Below, piece by piece: positions 8,905 through 16,590 of a DNA stretch of 64,000 bases. Both the position numbers and the translations under genes were made by a program. Position 1 is the stretch's first letter, and every line of letters begins with the position of its first letter. Below the pieces are notes generated by a model. That model was not told the DNA's origin. It saw only the letters and a program-made list of their open reading frames with translations, and made no database searches. This stretch comes from an uncultured Erythrobacter sp. Its GTDB lineage: Bacteria > Pseudomonadota > Alphaproteobacteria > Sphingomonadales > Sphingomonadaceae. The DNA lies in NCBI GenBank assembly GCA_947488085.1, contig CANKYI010000001.1:2737928-2801927 (forward strand), given 5' to 3'.

Positions 8905-9983
8905 GGATGGTCGTTGCTTACCCGCGTCACGTGGCCCATCTTGCGCCCTTCGAGCGCTTGGCCTTTACCGTAAAGGTGCAAATGCGGTTCACCCTCTTCA
9001 GCGAGGATATGGTGCGCGCTCAACGCTTCATCGCCCACGATATTGCGCATCTCGATCTGGTTAAAGCGGGTTTCAGTGCCGCCCAAAGGCAGGCCGCAAA
9101 TCGCGCGAATGTGGTTTTCGAACTGGCTGGTGGCTGCCCCTTCTATGGTCCAATGGCCGGAGTTGTGGACGCGTGGGGCCATTTCGTTGAAAATCGGTCC
9201 TTGAGCAGTGGCAAAGAATTCCAGAGTCAAAATTCCCACATAGCCCAAAGCATTGGCGGTTTTTTCAGCGATGATGCGCGCCTGTTCGACCTGCGCCTCA
9301 ACCGCAGCGCTCGCTGGCAAAATCGACGTCACCAGCATGCCACCACGATGGGTGTTGGCAGACGAGTCCCAAAACCGCACTTCTCCAAGAGCGCTGCGGA
9401 CAAGGATGACCGAAAACTCAGCTTGAAAGTCGACCATGCCTTCGTAAATGCAGGTGCGGCCCGGAAAACGAACCCCTTTGGCTTCGTAATCGGACGTGAT
9501 GCGCCATTGGCCCTTGCCATCATAGCCATCGCGCGCTGTCTTTAAGATGCCGGGATTGCCGATCCTTTCAAGTGCGCGTTGAAAGTCATCATCGCTTTCG
9601 ACCCGAGCATAGAGTGCACAGCGTGCACCCAATTCTTCGACAAAGCGTTTTTCGTTGAGGCGATCTTGCGCGACTTCCAGTGCGCGACGTCCAGGCAAAA
9701 GCCGGTCGCGCGGCATGGCATCGACGACGCTCAGCGGGACGTTTTCAAACTCCCAGGTCACCACGTCACATTGCGAGGCAAAGGAGGCAAGGGCAGAGGT
9801 ATCCCCCCAGCCATTTTCAAAGAAATCAGCGCAAACATCGGCTGCGACATTATCGCCAGCAGGCGCATAGCCGATGCAGCGATAGCCCAATTGGTTGGCC
9901 GCCATTGCCAGCATTCGGCCCAATTGCCCTCCGCCTAAGATGCCGATTGTGGAGCCGGGGGGTAGAGGCGTGATTTCGCTCAT
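8901..9983 (-). CDS. purK: N5-carboxyaminoimidazole ribonucleotide synthase
   Basis: A 360-residue ATP-grasp enzyme of de novo purine synthesis that converts AIR, bicarbonate and ATP to N5-CAIR. Visible marks are the N-terminal [16 protein letters not shown], the central [16 protein letters not shown]-grasp segment, and the [19 protein letters not shown]-terminal motif. The gene is adjacent to purE, with an ATGA overlap, and the two enzymes act in sequence. The downstream overlap with folA links it to the same transcript. Confidence 0.97.
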   Translation of the reverse strand: MSEITPLPPGSTIGILGGGQLGRMLAMAANQLGYRCIGYAPAGDNVAADVCADFFENGWGDTSALASFASQCDVVTWEFENVPLSVVDAMPRDRLLPGRRALEVAQDRLNEKRFVEELGARCALYARVESDDDFQRALERIGNPGILKTARDGYDGKGQWRITSDYEAKGVRFPGRTCIYEGMVDFQAEFSVILVRSALGEVRFWDSSANTHRGGMLVTSILPASAAVEAQVEQARIIAEKTANALGYVGILTLEFFATAQGPIFNEMAPRVHNSGHWTIEGAATSQFENHIRAICGLPLGGTETRFNQIEMRNIVGDEALSAHHILAEEGEPHLHLYGKGQALEGRKMGHVTRVSNDHP

Positions 9984-10471
9984 TCAGGGACCTCGCCTAC
10001 GGCAGCGCTGCGTTCAGCGCGCCAGTTCTGCAAACGCATCGAAAGCGCCTCATCACCCAACGCTAAGATGGCCGCAGCCATAAGAGCCGCGTTCTTCGCA
10101 CCGGCCTCACCAATGGCCAATGTGCCCACAGGAATGCCGGCCGGCATTTGCACGATGGAGAGCAAACTGTCCCACCCTGACAGCGCTTTCGATTGCACGG
10201 GAACACCCAGAACCGGTAAATGCGTCATCGCCGCAATCATCCCGGGCAAATGGGCCGCGCCGCCTGCGCCCGCGATAATCACGTCGAACCCTTCGCCCTC
10301 TGCCCCTTTAGCAAAGGCGCTCATCCGGTCCGGCGTGCGATGAGCGGAAACAATGCGGGCTTCATGCTCGACTTCGAGTTCATCGAGAATGGCCGAGGCA
10401 AGGCACATGGTTGGCCAGTCAGACTGGCTGCCCATCACGATTGCAACTTTGCCGTTCCCCTCGCTGGCCAT
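9980..10471 (-). CDS. purE: N5-CAIR mutase
   Basis: A 163-residue class I PurE, converting N5-CAIR to CAIR in purine synthesis. The motifs [19 protein letters not shown] and [12 protein letters not shown] form the known active site. It sits 10 bases downstream of gpmA and overlaps purK by four bases. Length and motifs are standard. Confidence 0.97.
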   Translation of the reverse strand: MASEGNGKVAIVMGSQSDWPTMCLASAILDELEVEHEARIVSAHRTPDRMSAFAKGAEGEGFDVIIAGAGGAAHLPGMIAAMTHLPVLGVPVQSKALSGWDSLLSIVQMPAGIPVGTLAIGEAGAKNAALMAAAILALGDEALSMRLQNWRAERSAAVGEVPE

Positions 10472-10481
10472 AACCCGCCCC

Positions 10482-11168
10482 TCAGCTGTCTTTCAGGTAA
10501 TACCGTTCACCCGGCACCATATTTTCGTCAAAGTCATAGATGATCGGTTGACCGGTGGGAATCTCCAGCCCGGTGATGTCCTCATCCGAAATATTCGAAA
10601 GATGCTTTACCAATGCGCGCAGGCTGTTGCCATGGGCAGAGATGATAACAGTCTCACCGCTTGCCAGCACTGGCAAAATGTCGCTTTCCCAATAGGGCAG
10701 CACCCGCTCAATCGTTAGCTTCAGGCTCTCGGTGTAGGGCACATCAATACCGTCATAGCGGGGATCGGCGCCCGGATCATACTCGCTGCCCGGCTCCATC
10801 GGCGGAGGCGGCGTATCGAAACTGCGACGCCAGATATGCACCTGCTCATCACCATGTTTGTCACGCGTCTCTTGCTTGTTCAGCCCAGTGAGTCCGCCAT
10901 AATGCCGCTCATTCAAGCGCCAGTCCTTCGTCACCGGCAGCCACAGGCGGCCCATCTGCTCTAAAGCCAGATTGAGGGTAAGGATCGCGCGCGTTTGGAA
11001 GGACGTGAAGCAAACGGTTGGCAGTACGCCTTTGTCCTGCATCAAGATGCCAGCGGCCTTTGCTTCGGCGACGCCTTTGTCCGTTAGGTCGACGTCCCAC
11101 CAACCTGTGAAACGGTTTTCAAGGTTCCACTGGCTTTGGCCATGTCGGACTAGGATCAGTTTGGGCAC
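10482..11168 (-). CDS. gpmA: 2,3-bisphosphoglycerate-dependent phosphoglycerate mutase
   Basis: A 228-residue glycolytic mutase of the histidine phosphatase superfamily. The phosphorylated histidine lies in [19 protein letters not shown] near the N-terminus, with [14 protein letters not shown] and [11 protein letters not shown] carrying the other catalytic residues. The start codon is GTG. It is the first enzyme gene of the compact minus-strand string leading into purE, with a 57-codon gene just upstream. Confidence 0.96.
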   Translation of the reverse strand: MPKLILVRHGQSQWNLENRFTGWWDVDLTDKGVAEAKAAGILMQDKGVLPTVCFTSFQTRAILTLNLALEQMGRLWLPVTKDWRLNERHYGGLTGLNKQETRDKHGDEQVHIWRRSFDTPPPPMEPGSEYDPGADPRYDGIDVPYTESLKLTIERVLPYWESDILPVLASGETVIISAHGNSLRALVKHLSNISDEDITGLEIPTGQPIIYDFDENMVPGERYYLKDS

Positions 11169-11206
11169 GGGAGAATTTGCTCCTGATAACTTAGGAGCAC
11201 CACGCG

Positions 11207-11380
11207 TTAGCTTTGCGAATTGTCTTTGGGAAGCCCGCTTTGCGCCGAATCGTCGGCTTGGGTGGCTCTTTGCTCTCGGGTTTGTGTCTTCCGACGGCGC
11301 AAGTTTTCGCGCAGCTTGGCTGCAAGCCGCTCTTCTTTCGTCAGTTCCGGAGATTTTGTGGTATCAGCATCTTCACTCAT
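11207..11380 (-). CDS. Small basic/charged hypothetical protein (57 aa)
   Basis: A short reading frame of 57 codons starting ATG and ending TAA. The product is highly charged, with a predicted helical core TKEERLAAKLRENLRRRK followed by KTQTREQRA, and polar tails. No signal peptide or membrane segment. From memory, small proteins with a KLRENLRRRK-type core occur in sphingomonads, but their role is unknown. It lies 38 bases upstream of gpmA on the same strand and head-to-head with tRNA-Thr. The codon pattern and the conserved-looking charged helix support a real gene. No clear ribosome site is visible. Confidence 0.65.
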   Translation of the reverse strand: MSEDADTTKSPELTKEERLAAKLRENLRRRKTQTREQRATQADDSAQSGLPKDNSQS

Positions 11381-11423
11381 GCTTCACGCCTTGCCGCTAA
11401 TGGCGACTGGCTTCAAGCATAGC

Positions 11424-11452
11424 TTGACAACAGCCGCGCACCCAACGATAGG
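11424..11452 (+). promoter_or_regulatory. Promoter of tRNA-Thr
   Basis: A perfect TTGACA (11424-11429) is followed after 17 bases by GATAGG (11447-11452). A GC-rich stretch (CGCGCG) then leads to the tRNA start at 11471, as expected for a stringently controlled stable-RNA promoter. Confidence 0.7.
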
Positions 11453-11470
11453 CGCGCGTCTTGAAAATGT

Positions 11471-11545
11471 GCCGCGGTAGCTCAGTGGTAGAGCGCGTCA
11501 TTGGTAATGACGAGGCCGAGAGTTCAATTCTCTCTCGTGGCACCA
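11471..11545 (+). tRNA. tRNA-Thr (anticodon GGT)
   Basis: A complete 75-base cloverleaf with encoded CCA. The acceptor stem pairs GCCGCGG with TCGTGGC, the D arm is GCTC...GAGC, the anticodon stem CGTCA/TGACG encloses loop TTGGTAA (anticodon GGT, threonine), and the T arm is GAGAG-TTCAATT-CTCTC. It has its own promoter just upstream and marks the boundary between the housekeeping genes and the catabolic block. Confidence 0.96.
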
Positions 11546-11704
11546 TTCTCCCTTCGGTCGAACACTGCCACAACTTTGTTTAGTTCGAACTCATGTCCGA
11601 ACGGGGCACCATTTCTGTCAATCCACCCACACTTTTGACGATACGCCTGCGCATCAGGGTCGGCTATCGCTTTGCCAACAATCAACCAGTTGGGAGAGCG
11701 AGCA

Positions 11705-12469
11705 ATGGATCTGGGACTTAAAGGCAAGAAAGTCATCATGAACGGCGGAGCGCACGGGCTTGGCCTTGCATCGCTCAAACTATTCGCAGCCGAAGGGGCC
11801 GATGTCGCTTTCTTCAGCCGCAAGGAAGACAAGATCGAAGCTGCCAAATCCGAGATCGATGCTGCCGGACCGGGCAAAGTCTTCGCCGAAGTTTTCGATA
11901 TGGCAGGCGGCGGCGACGCTTACAAAGCTTGGCTCGAAAAAGCCGCTGGCGAGCTGGGCGGGTGCGATATCTTCATTCACACCGCTTCGACTTCTGGCAC
12001 CGGTGGCACGGGTGATTGGCAGGCGACGCTCGACTTTGACATTATGGGCGCGGTGAATGGGGTGGAGGCACTGACGCCGCATCTCGCACAATCGAGCAGC
12101 GGTTCGATTGTGTTTATGAGTTCAACCGCGGCGCTTGAGACGTTCATCGCACCTCAGGCCTTTAACGCGATGAAGGCCGCGTTGATCACCTACGGCTCGC
12201 AGCTTTCACAAGCGCTGGCCCCGCAGGGCATACGGGTAAACTGCGTGTCGCCCGGCGCGATTTATTATCCCGGCGGCAACTGGGAGGTGATTGAGGGCGC
12301 AATGCCAGAGCTGTTCAATGGAACTCTGGAGAAAATGCCGATGGGACGTTTTGGCAACGATCAGGAGGTCGCCAACGCGATTGTCTTCACCGCCAGCCCG
12401 GCTGTCCCATACATGACCGGATCAAACATCGTCGTCGATGGCGGCTTCACGCAGCGCGTGCAGTTCTAA
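11705..12469 (+). CDS. SDR-family protein lacking the catalytic tyrosine
   Basis: A 254-residue short-chain dehydrogenase/reductase fold protein. The cofactor loop reads NGGAHGLG, the usual NNAG strand motif is replaced by IHTASTSG, and the C-terminus has the normal GSNIVVDGGF. The catalytic YxxxK is FNAMK: Phe at residue 153 (TTT, 12161-12163), while Lys and the upstream Ser (FMSSTA) remain. Activity as a normal dehydrogenase is therefore doubtful. ATG 11705 is chosen for the GGGAG site upstream. First gene after the tRNA, and just upstream of the E1 alpha/beta genes, probably cotranscribed with them. Confidence 0.8.
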   Translation: MDLGLKGKKVIMNGGAHGLGLASLKLFAAEGADVAFFSRKEDKIEAAKSEIDAAGPGKVFAEVFDMAGGGDAYKAWLEKAAGELGGCDIFIHTASTSGTGGTGDWQATLDFDIMGAVNGVEALTPHLAQSSSGSIVFMSSTAALETFIAPQAFNAMKAALITYGSQLSQALAPQGIRVNCVSPGAIYYPGGNWEVIEGAMPELFNGTLEKMPMGRFGNDQEVANAIVFTASPAVPYMTGSNIVVDGGFTQRVQF

Positions 12470-12499
12470 TCCCAACCCTTCAAGAAAAGGCCCGACCCT

Positions 12500-13468
12500 A
12501 TGGCTGAAATCAACCGCGACAAACTGCTCGACGTCTATACGCGCACGATGAAGGTGAACCGCACAGATGAAAAATTCCGTGAGCTGCTGATGCAGGGCAA
12601 GGTCGCCGTCATGTATTATTGCGTGCGTGGGCAAGAGCTGGTTTCCGCCGCTGCCATGGCTGCGTTGCAAGACGATGATTATGTCGTGTGCACCTATCGC
12701 GGACAGGGCGAACAAACTGCCAAGGGCATCCCGATTGAGAAATGGTGGGGTGAATGCCTCGGCAAAGCCACCGGCACATGCAAAGGGAAAGGTGGTACGA
12801 TGCATATCACTGATCCCGACACCGGGATCATGGTGACAACCGGGGTCGTTGGATCAGGTCTCCCTATCGCAAACGGCCTAGCGATGGCGAGCCAGAATAA
12901 TGGTGACGGCAAGGTCACATTGGTCAGCTTTGGCGATGGTGCGGCCAATATCGGCGGTTTTCACGAAGCGATGAACATGGCTCAGCTTTACAAACTGCCT
13001 GTCGTCTTCCTGTGCCAAAACAACCGCTATGGCGAACACACCGCCTATGCCGATCACACTGACAGCCCCGATATTTCAAGCCGCGCAGCTGGCTATGGGA
13101 TGAAAGGCGTGAAGGTCGATGGCAATGATGTGAACGCGGTTTATCCGGCCATGGAAGAGGCAGTCGAACATGCGCGCAGCGGCAAAGGACCCGTGCTGGT
13201 TGAGGCGATGTGTTACCGCATGATGGGACACTTCTTCGGTTCAGATTTCTCTTACATGCCGGCGGAACATCTGGCCGAAATGGCGGAAGAAGATCCGCTA
13301 CCCAAATTGCGCCAAGTCATGTTGGAGCGGCAGTTCACCGAAGAAGAACTCGACGCGATTGTCGCTGGCATCGATGCAGAGATCGATGCTGCGGTTCAAC
13401 ACGCGCTCGATGCGCCGCTGCCGGACACCGATGAGATTTACAAAGATGTGCTTGAGGAGACTGCGTGA
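12500..13468 (+). CDS. TPP-dependent 2-oxoacid/acetoin dehydrogenase E1 alpha subunit
   Basis: A 322-residue E1 alpha subunit of the acetoin/pyruvate/branched-chain 2-oxoacid dehydrogenase type. The TPP motif is clear: GDGAANIGGFHEAMN, ending about 30 residues later at NN. The phosphorylation-loop-like segment and GMKGVKVDGNDV are also typical. It forms a heterotetramer with the E1 beta encoded next, where the two genes overlap at TGATG. The closest named relative is AcoA, but the lack of a full E2 and of E3 nearby argues against simply calling it acetoin dehydrogenase. The real substrate is unknown. Confidence 0.85.
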   Translation: MAEINRDKLLDVYTRTMKVNRTDEKFRELLMQGKVAVMYYCVRGQELVSAAAMAALQDDDYVVCTYRGQGEQTAKGIPIEKWWGECLGKATGTCKGKGGTMHITDPDTGIMVTTGVVGSGLPIANGLAMASQNNGDGKVTLVSFGDGAANIGGFHEAMNMAQLYKLPVVFLCQNNRYGEHTAYADHTDSPDISSRAAGYGMKGVKVDGNDVNAVYPAMEEAVEHARSGKGPVLVEAMCYRMMGHFFGSDFSYMPAEHLAEMAEEDPLPKLRQVMLERQFTEEELDAIVAGIDAEIDAAVQHALDAPLPDTDEIYKDVLEETA

Positions 13469-14454
13469 TGGCTGAGATCACGATGACAGAGGCCCTCAAC
13501 AAGGCCATCGACGAAGCTATGGCGGAAGATGACAGTGTCTTTTGCCTCGGCGAAGACGTGGCCGCCAAACAAGGTGGCGGCGTGTTTAAAATCACCTCTG
13601 GGCTAAGCGAGAAATACGGCGAAAACCGCATCCGCGCGACGCCTATTTCCGAAACTGCGATTATCGGTGCGGCAGTCGGTGCGGCGCTTGCCGGACAGCG
13701 TCCGATTGCGGAGATCATGCTGATGAACTTTGTCGGCGTTTGCATGGACCAAATCGTCAATCACGCGGCCAAATTGCGCTTTATGTCAGGCGGTCAGACG
13801 CCGTGCCCCATCGTTATTCGCACCACCACTGGTGTGGGTGTGGGCTTCGGCGGTCAGCATTCTGATATGTTGGAGGCGTGGTTTGCCCATGTCGCCGGTA
13901 TGCACGTTGTCACCCCATCCAACGCGGCCGATGCGCGCGGGCTGATGCGGTCTGCGATTGATGCAAATGATCCTGTCGTCTTTATTGAAAACATCCTTTG
14001 CTACGGTCTGAAGGCCGAAGACCCCGGACCGGGCTACCGCGTCCCATTGGGTAAAGCGGCGGTACCGAAAGAAGGCAACGATATCTCGCTCATCACCTAT
14101 GGGCGCACGGTGCTCGACGCGCTTGAAGTCGCCACCGATCTTGAGAAGGAAGGGATCAGCGTCGAGGTCGTCGATCTGCGCACAATTGCGCCGTATGACG
14201 AGGCAACAGTGCTCGCCAGCGTCAAAAAGACGGGCCGTGCCCTCACATTGCACGAAGCGGTTCGCCCATTCGGTACAGGCGCAGAAATCGCTGCGAATAT
14301 TCAGGAAAAATGCTGGGATAGCCTAAAAGGTCCGGTGCGCAGGGTTGGGGGAACCTTCTCCGCAGTGCCGTTCGCAACGCATCTGGAACAGGCATGGATC
14401 CCGAACAAGGAAGAGATCGTTGGCCAGATCAAAGCGTCTGTTGGGAAGGCATAA
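13468..14454 (+). CDS. TPP-dependent 2-oxoacid/acetoin dehydrogenase E1 beta subunit
   Basis: A 328-residue E1 beta subunit. Family marks are FCLGEDVAAKQGGGVFK, RIRATPISETAIIGAAVG, and the C-terminal transketolase domain with SVEVVDLRTIAPYDE. The start is ATG at 13468, overlapping the E1 alpha stop by one base. The alpha/beta split matches AcoA-AcoB and BkdA1-A2. It is followed immediately by a lone lipoyl domain gene. The enzyme would decarboxylate a 2-oxoacid or cleave an acyloin and transfer the acyl group to lipoate. Confidence 0.85.
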   Translation: MAEITMTEALNKAIDEAMAEDDSVFCLGEDVAAKQGGGVFKITSGLSEKYGENRIRATPISETAIIGAAVGAALAGQRPIAEIMLMNFVGVCMDQIVNHAAKLRFMSGGQTPCPIVIRTTTGVGVGFGGQHSDMLEAWFAHVAGMHVVTPSNAADARGLMRSAIDANDPVVFIENILCYGLKAEDPGPGYRVPLGKAAVPKEGNDISLITYGRTVLDALEVATDLEKEGISVEVVDLRTIAPYDEATVLASVKKTGRALTLHEAVRPFGTGAEIAANIQEKCWDSLKGPVRRVGGTFSAVPFATHLEQAWIPNKEEIVGQIKASVGKA

Positions 14455-14685
14455 ATGGCAGAAGAAATCCGCATCCCAAAACTAGGCATGAGCGCAACTG
14501 AGATGACCTTGACCGAATGGATGTTCGGCGATGGTGAGACTGTCGAAAAGGGCGACGTCATCTACACGGTGGAAACCGACAAAAGTACAACCGAGATCGA
14601 AGCGCCCACTGGCGGGGTGATCCACCCGACCGGCGAAGAGGGCGCAGTCTATAAGGTCGGCGCTTTGATCGGGACGATTGAGTAG
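14455..14685 (+). CDS. Stand-alone lipoyl domain protein
   Basis: Only 76 residues, forming one complete lipoyl/biotinyl domain. The lipoylated lysine is in ETDKSTTEIEAP. There is no peripheral-subunit-binding domain and no acyltransferase domain, so this is not a truncated frame of a longer E2: the stop codon is clean and the next gene starts 6 bases later. Its ATG abuts the E1 beta stop. It would accept the acyl group from the E1 pair, but the final acyl acceptor and the E3 must come from elsewhere. Confidence 0.88.
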   Translation: MAEEIRIPKLGMSATEMTLTEWMFGDGETVEKGDVIYTVETDKSTTEIEAPTGGVIHPTGEEGAVYKVGALIGTIE

Positions 14686-14690
14686 TCTCA

Positions 14691-15077
14691 ATGAGCACTC
14701 CACGTGAAATGCTTCAAGCCGTCTATGCGGCGGCGGGTGCGCGGGATTGGGAGCGGGTGGAAAGCCTGCTCCACTCTGATTTCGTTCTATATGAGGCGGA
14801 TTGCCTGCCATTCGGTGGGGAGTGGCGCGGCAAGGATGCCCTACAACGCTGTGCCGCGGCGATGTACGGGACCTGGGCCAAAGCCAAGGTGGATATTCAT
14901 GACATTACTGGCGGTGACAGCCACGCGGTGACGGTGCTGACGCTGACCATGACATCCAAGAATACCGGCGAGACATTCAGCCAAACGGTCAATGAATGTG
15001 GCAGTTTCGAAGACGGCCTTCTTAAAGAGCTACGCATCCATTATTTTGATGCAGCTGAGGTCGCGGCGAAGGCTTAA
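14691..15077 (+). CDS. NTF2-fold/SnoaL-like protein
   Basis: A 128-residue protein of the nuclear transport factor 2-like (SnoaL) fold, a family that includes polyketide cyclases, ketosteroid isomerases and small hydrolases. The pattern fits: an N-terminal helix (YAAAGARDWERVESLLHSDF), the PFGGEWRGKDALQRC hairpin, and C-terminal beta strands. It closes the operon SDR-E1alpha-E1beta-lipoyl. No catalytic residues can be assigned with confidence. It converges with the methyltransferase gene, with 2 bases between. Confidence 0.65.
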   Translation: MSTPREMLQAVYAAAGARDWERVESLLHSDFVLYEADCLPFGGEWRGKDALQRCAAAMYGTWAKAKVDIHDITGGDSHAVTVLTLTMTSKNTGETFSQTVNECGSFEDGLLKELRIHYFDAAEVAAKA

Positions 15078-15079
15078 AG

Positions 15080-15814
15080 CTATGTCTGCTCCGCAACGAT
15101 AAGCCTGTACCCGAGGTCGAGCTCGTCTAACCCCATTAATTGTCCATAGCGATGCTCCCACACTCCGCTTTCGAGGTCGTCGCGCAGTTTTTCAAGTTTC
15201 TGTTCGACTCCATCAATGGCCCAGAAAGATGAGCTGCCTTTGCGGATTTGCGGGTCGAGATAAGCATCAGGCCGACGCCAGTAGGAATAGAGGAAGCCAT
15301 CACTGCAATCATGGGGAATCGGAACAGATTGAACCGTAATCGGGGCGAGCCATTCTTCATAATCGCGCATTTGAGGCATTTGTTTTTCATCAAGATCTGC
15401 CAGTTCGGGCAGATAGTCGAGTAACCAGATATCGCGATATGCAGGATCAAAGGTCAGCAAAACGATCCTGTCGCGGCTGACACGCTGCATTTCGCGCAAT
15501 CCGGCACTCTTGTCTGGCCAATGGTGGACCGTCAGTATTGCCATGCTTGCATCGAAGCTTTGGTCCGCGAAGGGTAAAGCTTCTGCGCTTGCTTGTACTA
15601 CCTCATCCGCTCGAGGATGTTGGTCTATCATTTCGCGTGAAGGTTCTACGGAAGTAACCGCTAGGCCGGAAGGCTCATAAGACCCCGCTCCTGCACCAAC
15701 ATTCACCACGGATTGAGCATCACAAAGAGCGTCGCGGATTGCTTTGCCAATACGCGGATCAGGGCGTCGTAAAGCTGAATAGCCCAGCCCGATCGTGTCA
15801 TACTTCGCGTTCAA
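15080..15814 (-). CDS. Class I SAM-dependent methyltransferase
   Basis: A 244-residue methyltransferase of the UbiE/type 11 class. Motif I is VNVGAGAGSYEP, motif II is around LAVTSVEPSREM, and a later EALPFADQSFDAS matches the post-I region. The start is TTG, with GAGGAA upstream, and follows the SDR stop by 11 bases, so it is probably the third gene of a Rieske-SDR-methyltransferase unit. The substrate is unknown. Confidence 0.75.
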   Translation of the reverse strand: MNAKYDTIGLGYSALRRPDPRIGKAIRDALCDAQSVVNVGAGAGSYEPSGLAVTSVEPSREMIDQHPRADEVVQASAEALPFADQSFDASMAILTVHHWPDKSAGLREMQRVSRDRIVLLTFDPAYRDIWLLDYLPELADLDEKQMPQMRDYEEWLAPITVQSVPIPHDCSDGFLYSYWRRPDAYLDPQIRKGSSSFWAIDGVEQKLEKLRDDLESGVWEHRYGQLMGLDELDLGYRLIVAEQT

Positions 15815-15825
15815 CCGACGTTCCT

Positions 15826-16581
15826 CTAAAGCGTCTGTCCATCATCCAGCACGAAGTCTGTCCCGGTTACGAATTCCGCTGCATCTGAGCATAGGAACAA
15901 GATCGGGCCATCCAAGCCCTCTTCACCCATCAATCGCCGCTTGGGAAAGCGCGCGATTTGCTTCTTGCCGGGCTCGGTATCGAACCACTCATCATTGATC
16001 GCTGTGCGGATGTAGCCGGGTGAGATCGTGTTCACACATATACCAGCGCGTGCCCATTCGCGTGCCATGCTGCGTGCCGCTTGCACCACGCCAGCCTTGC
16101 TAGCGGCGTAGGCGACGAGACCAGGCGACGGCTCAAAGGCCGTGATAGAGGCAACCATCACGATCCGCCCGTTCTTTACCCCGCCTGCGACCATCCGCTT
16201 CGCGCCTTCGCGTGCCGTTAAGATCGCCCCTTTCAAATTGATCGCTAGCGTGTGCTCGATCTCTTCTTCCGAGATGGTAGTTGCCATTCCATTGCCATCG
16301 ACGCCAGCATTGGCGATCACTGTGTCAACGGTGCCGAGAGCCGCTTCGGCAGCGTCGTAGCCCGCTATAATATCTGTCTCGCGCGCGACATCCATTGCAA
16401 TCGCCGCCGCTCGGTCGGCACCTATCTCGCCGGCCAGCTTCTCAAGCCGCTCTTTACGTCTGGCGCCTAGCGCTACTTTCGCGCCATTCGCCGCCAAGAT
16501 GCGCCCAAACCGTGCGCCAAGGCCCGAAGACGCGCCCGTGATAAGCGCAGTACGCCCCGATAGATCGACAGAGATGCTCAT
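15826..16581 (-). CDS. SDR-family oxidoreductase
   Basis: A 251-residue classical SDR. All signatures are intact: TGASSGLG cofactor loop, IANAG, catalytic Ser in VMVASITA and YAASK. The FabG-like fold oxidises or reduces a hydroxyl/keto group with NAD(P). It lies 9 bases downstream of a Rieske oxygenase gene on the same strand, so it may act on the hydroxylated product. It ends with VTGTDFVLDDGQTL, where most relatives have VDGG. Confidence 0.8.
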   Translation of the reverse strand: MSISVDLSGRTALITGASSGLGARFGRILAANGAKVALGARRKERLEKLAGEIGADRAAAIAMDVARETDIIAGYDAAEAALGTVDTVIANAGVDGNGMATTISEEEIEHTLAINLKGAILTAREGAKRMVAGGVKNGRIVMVASITAFEPSPGLVAYAASKAGVVQAARSMAREWARAGICVNTISPGYIRTAINDEWFDTEPGKKQIARFPKRRLMGEEGLDGPILFLCSDAAEFVTGTDFVLDDGQTL

Positions 16582-16590
16582 GGCGATGTT

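Noticed and set aside
11629..11640. ACACTTTTG upstream of the SDR at 11705 as a further copy of the shared promoter-like element
   Set aside because: The following GGTGC and TTAGG parts are missing and the distance to the start is about 10 bases longer, so the match is probably chance.
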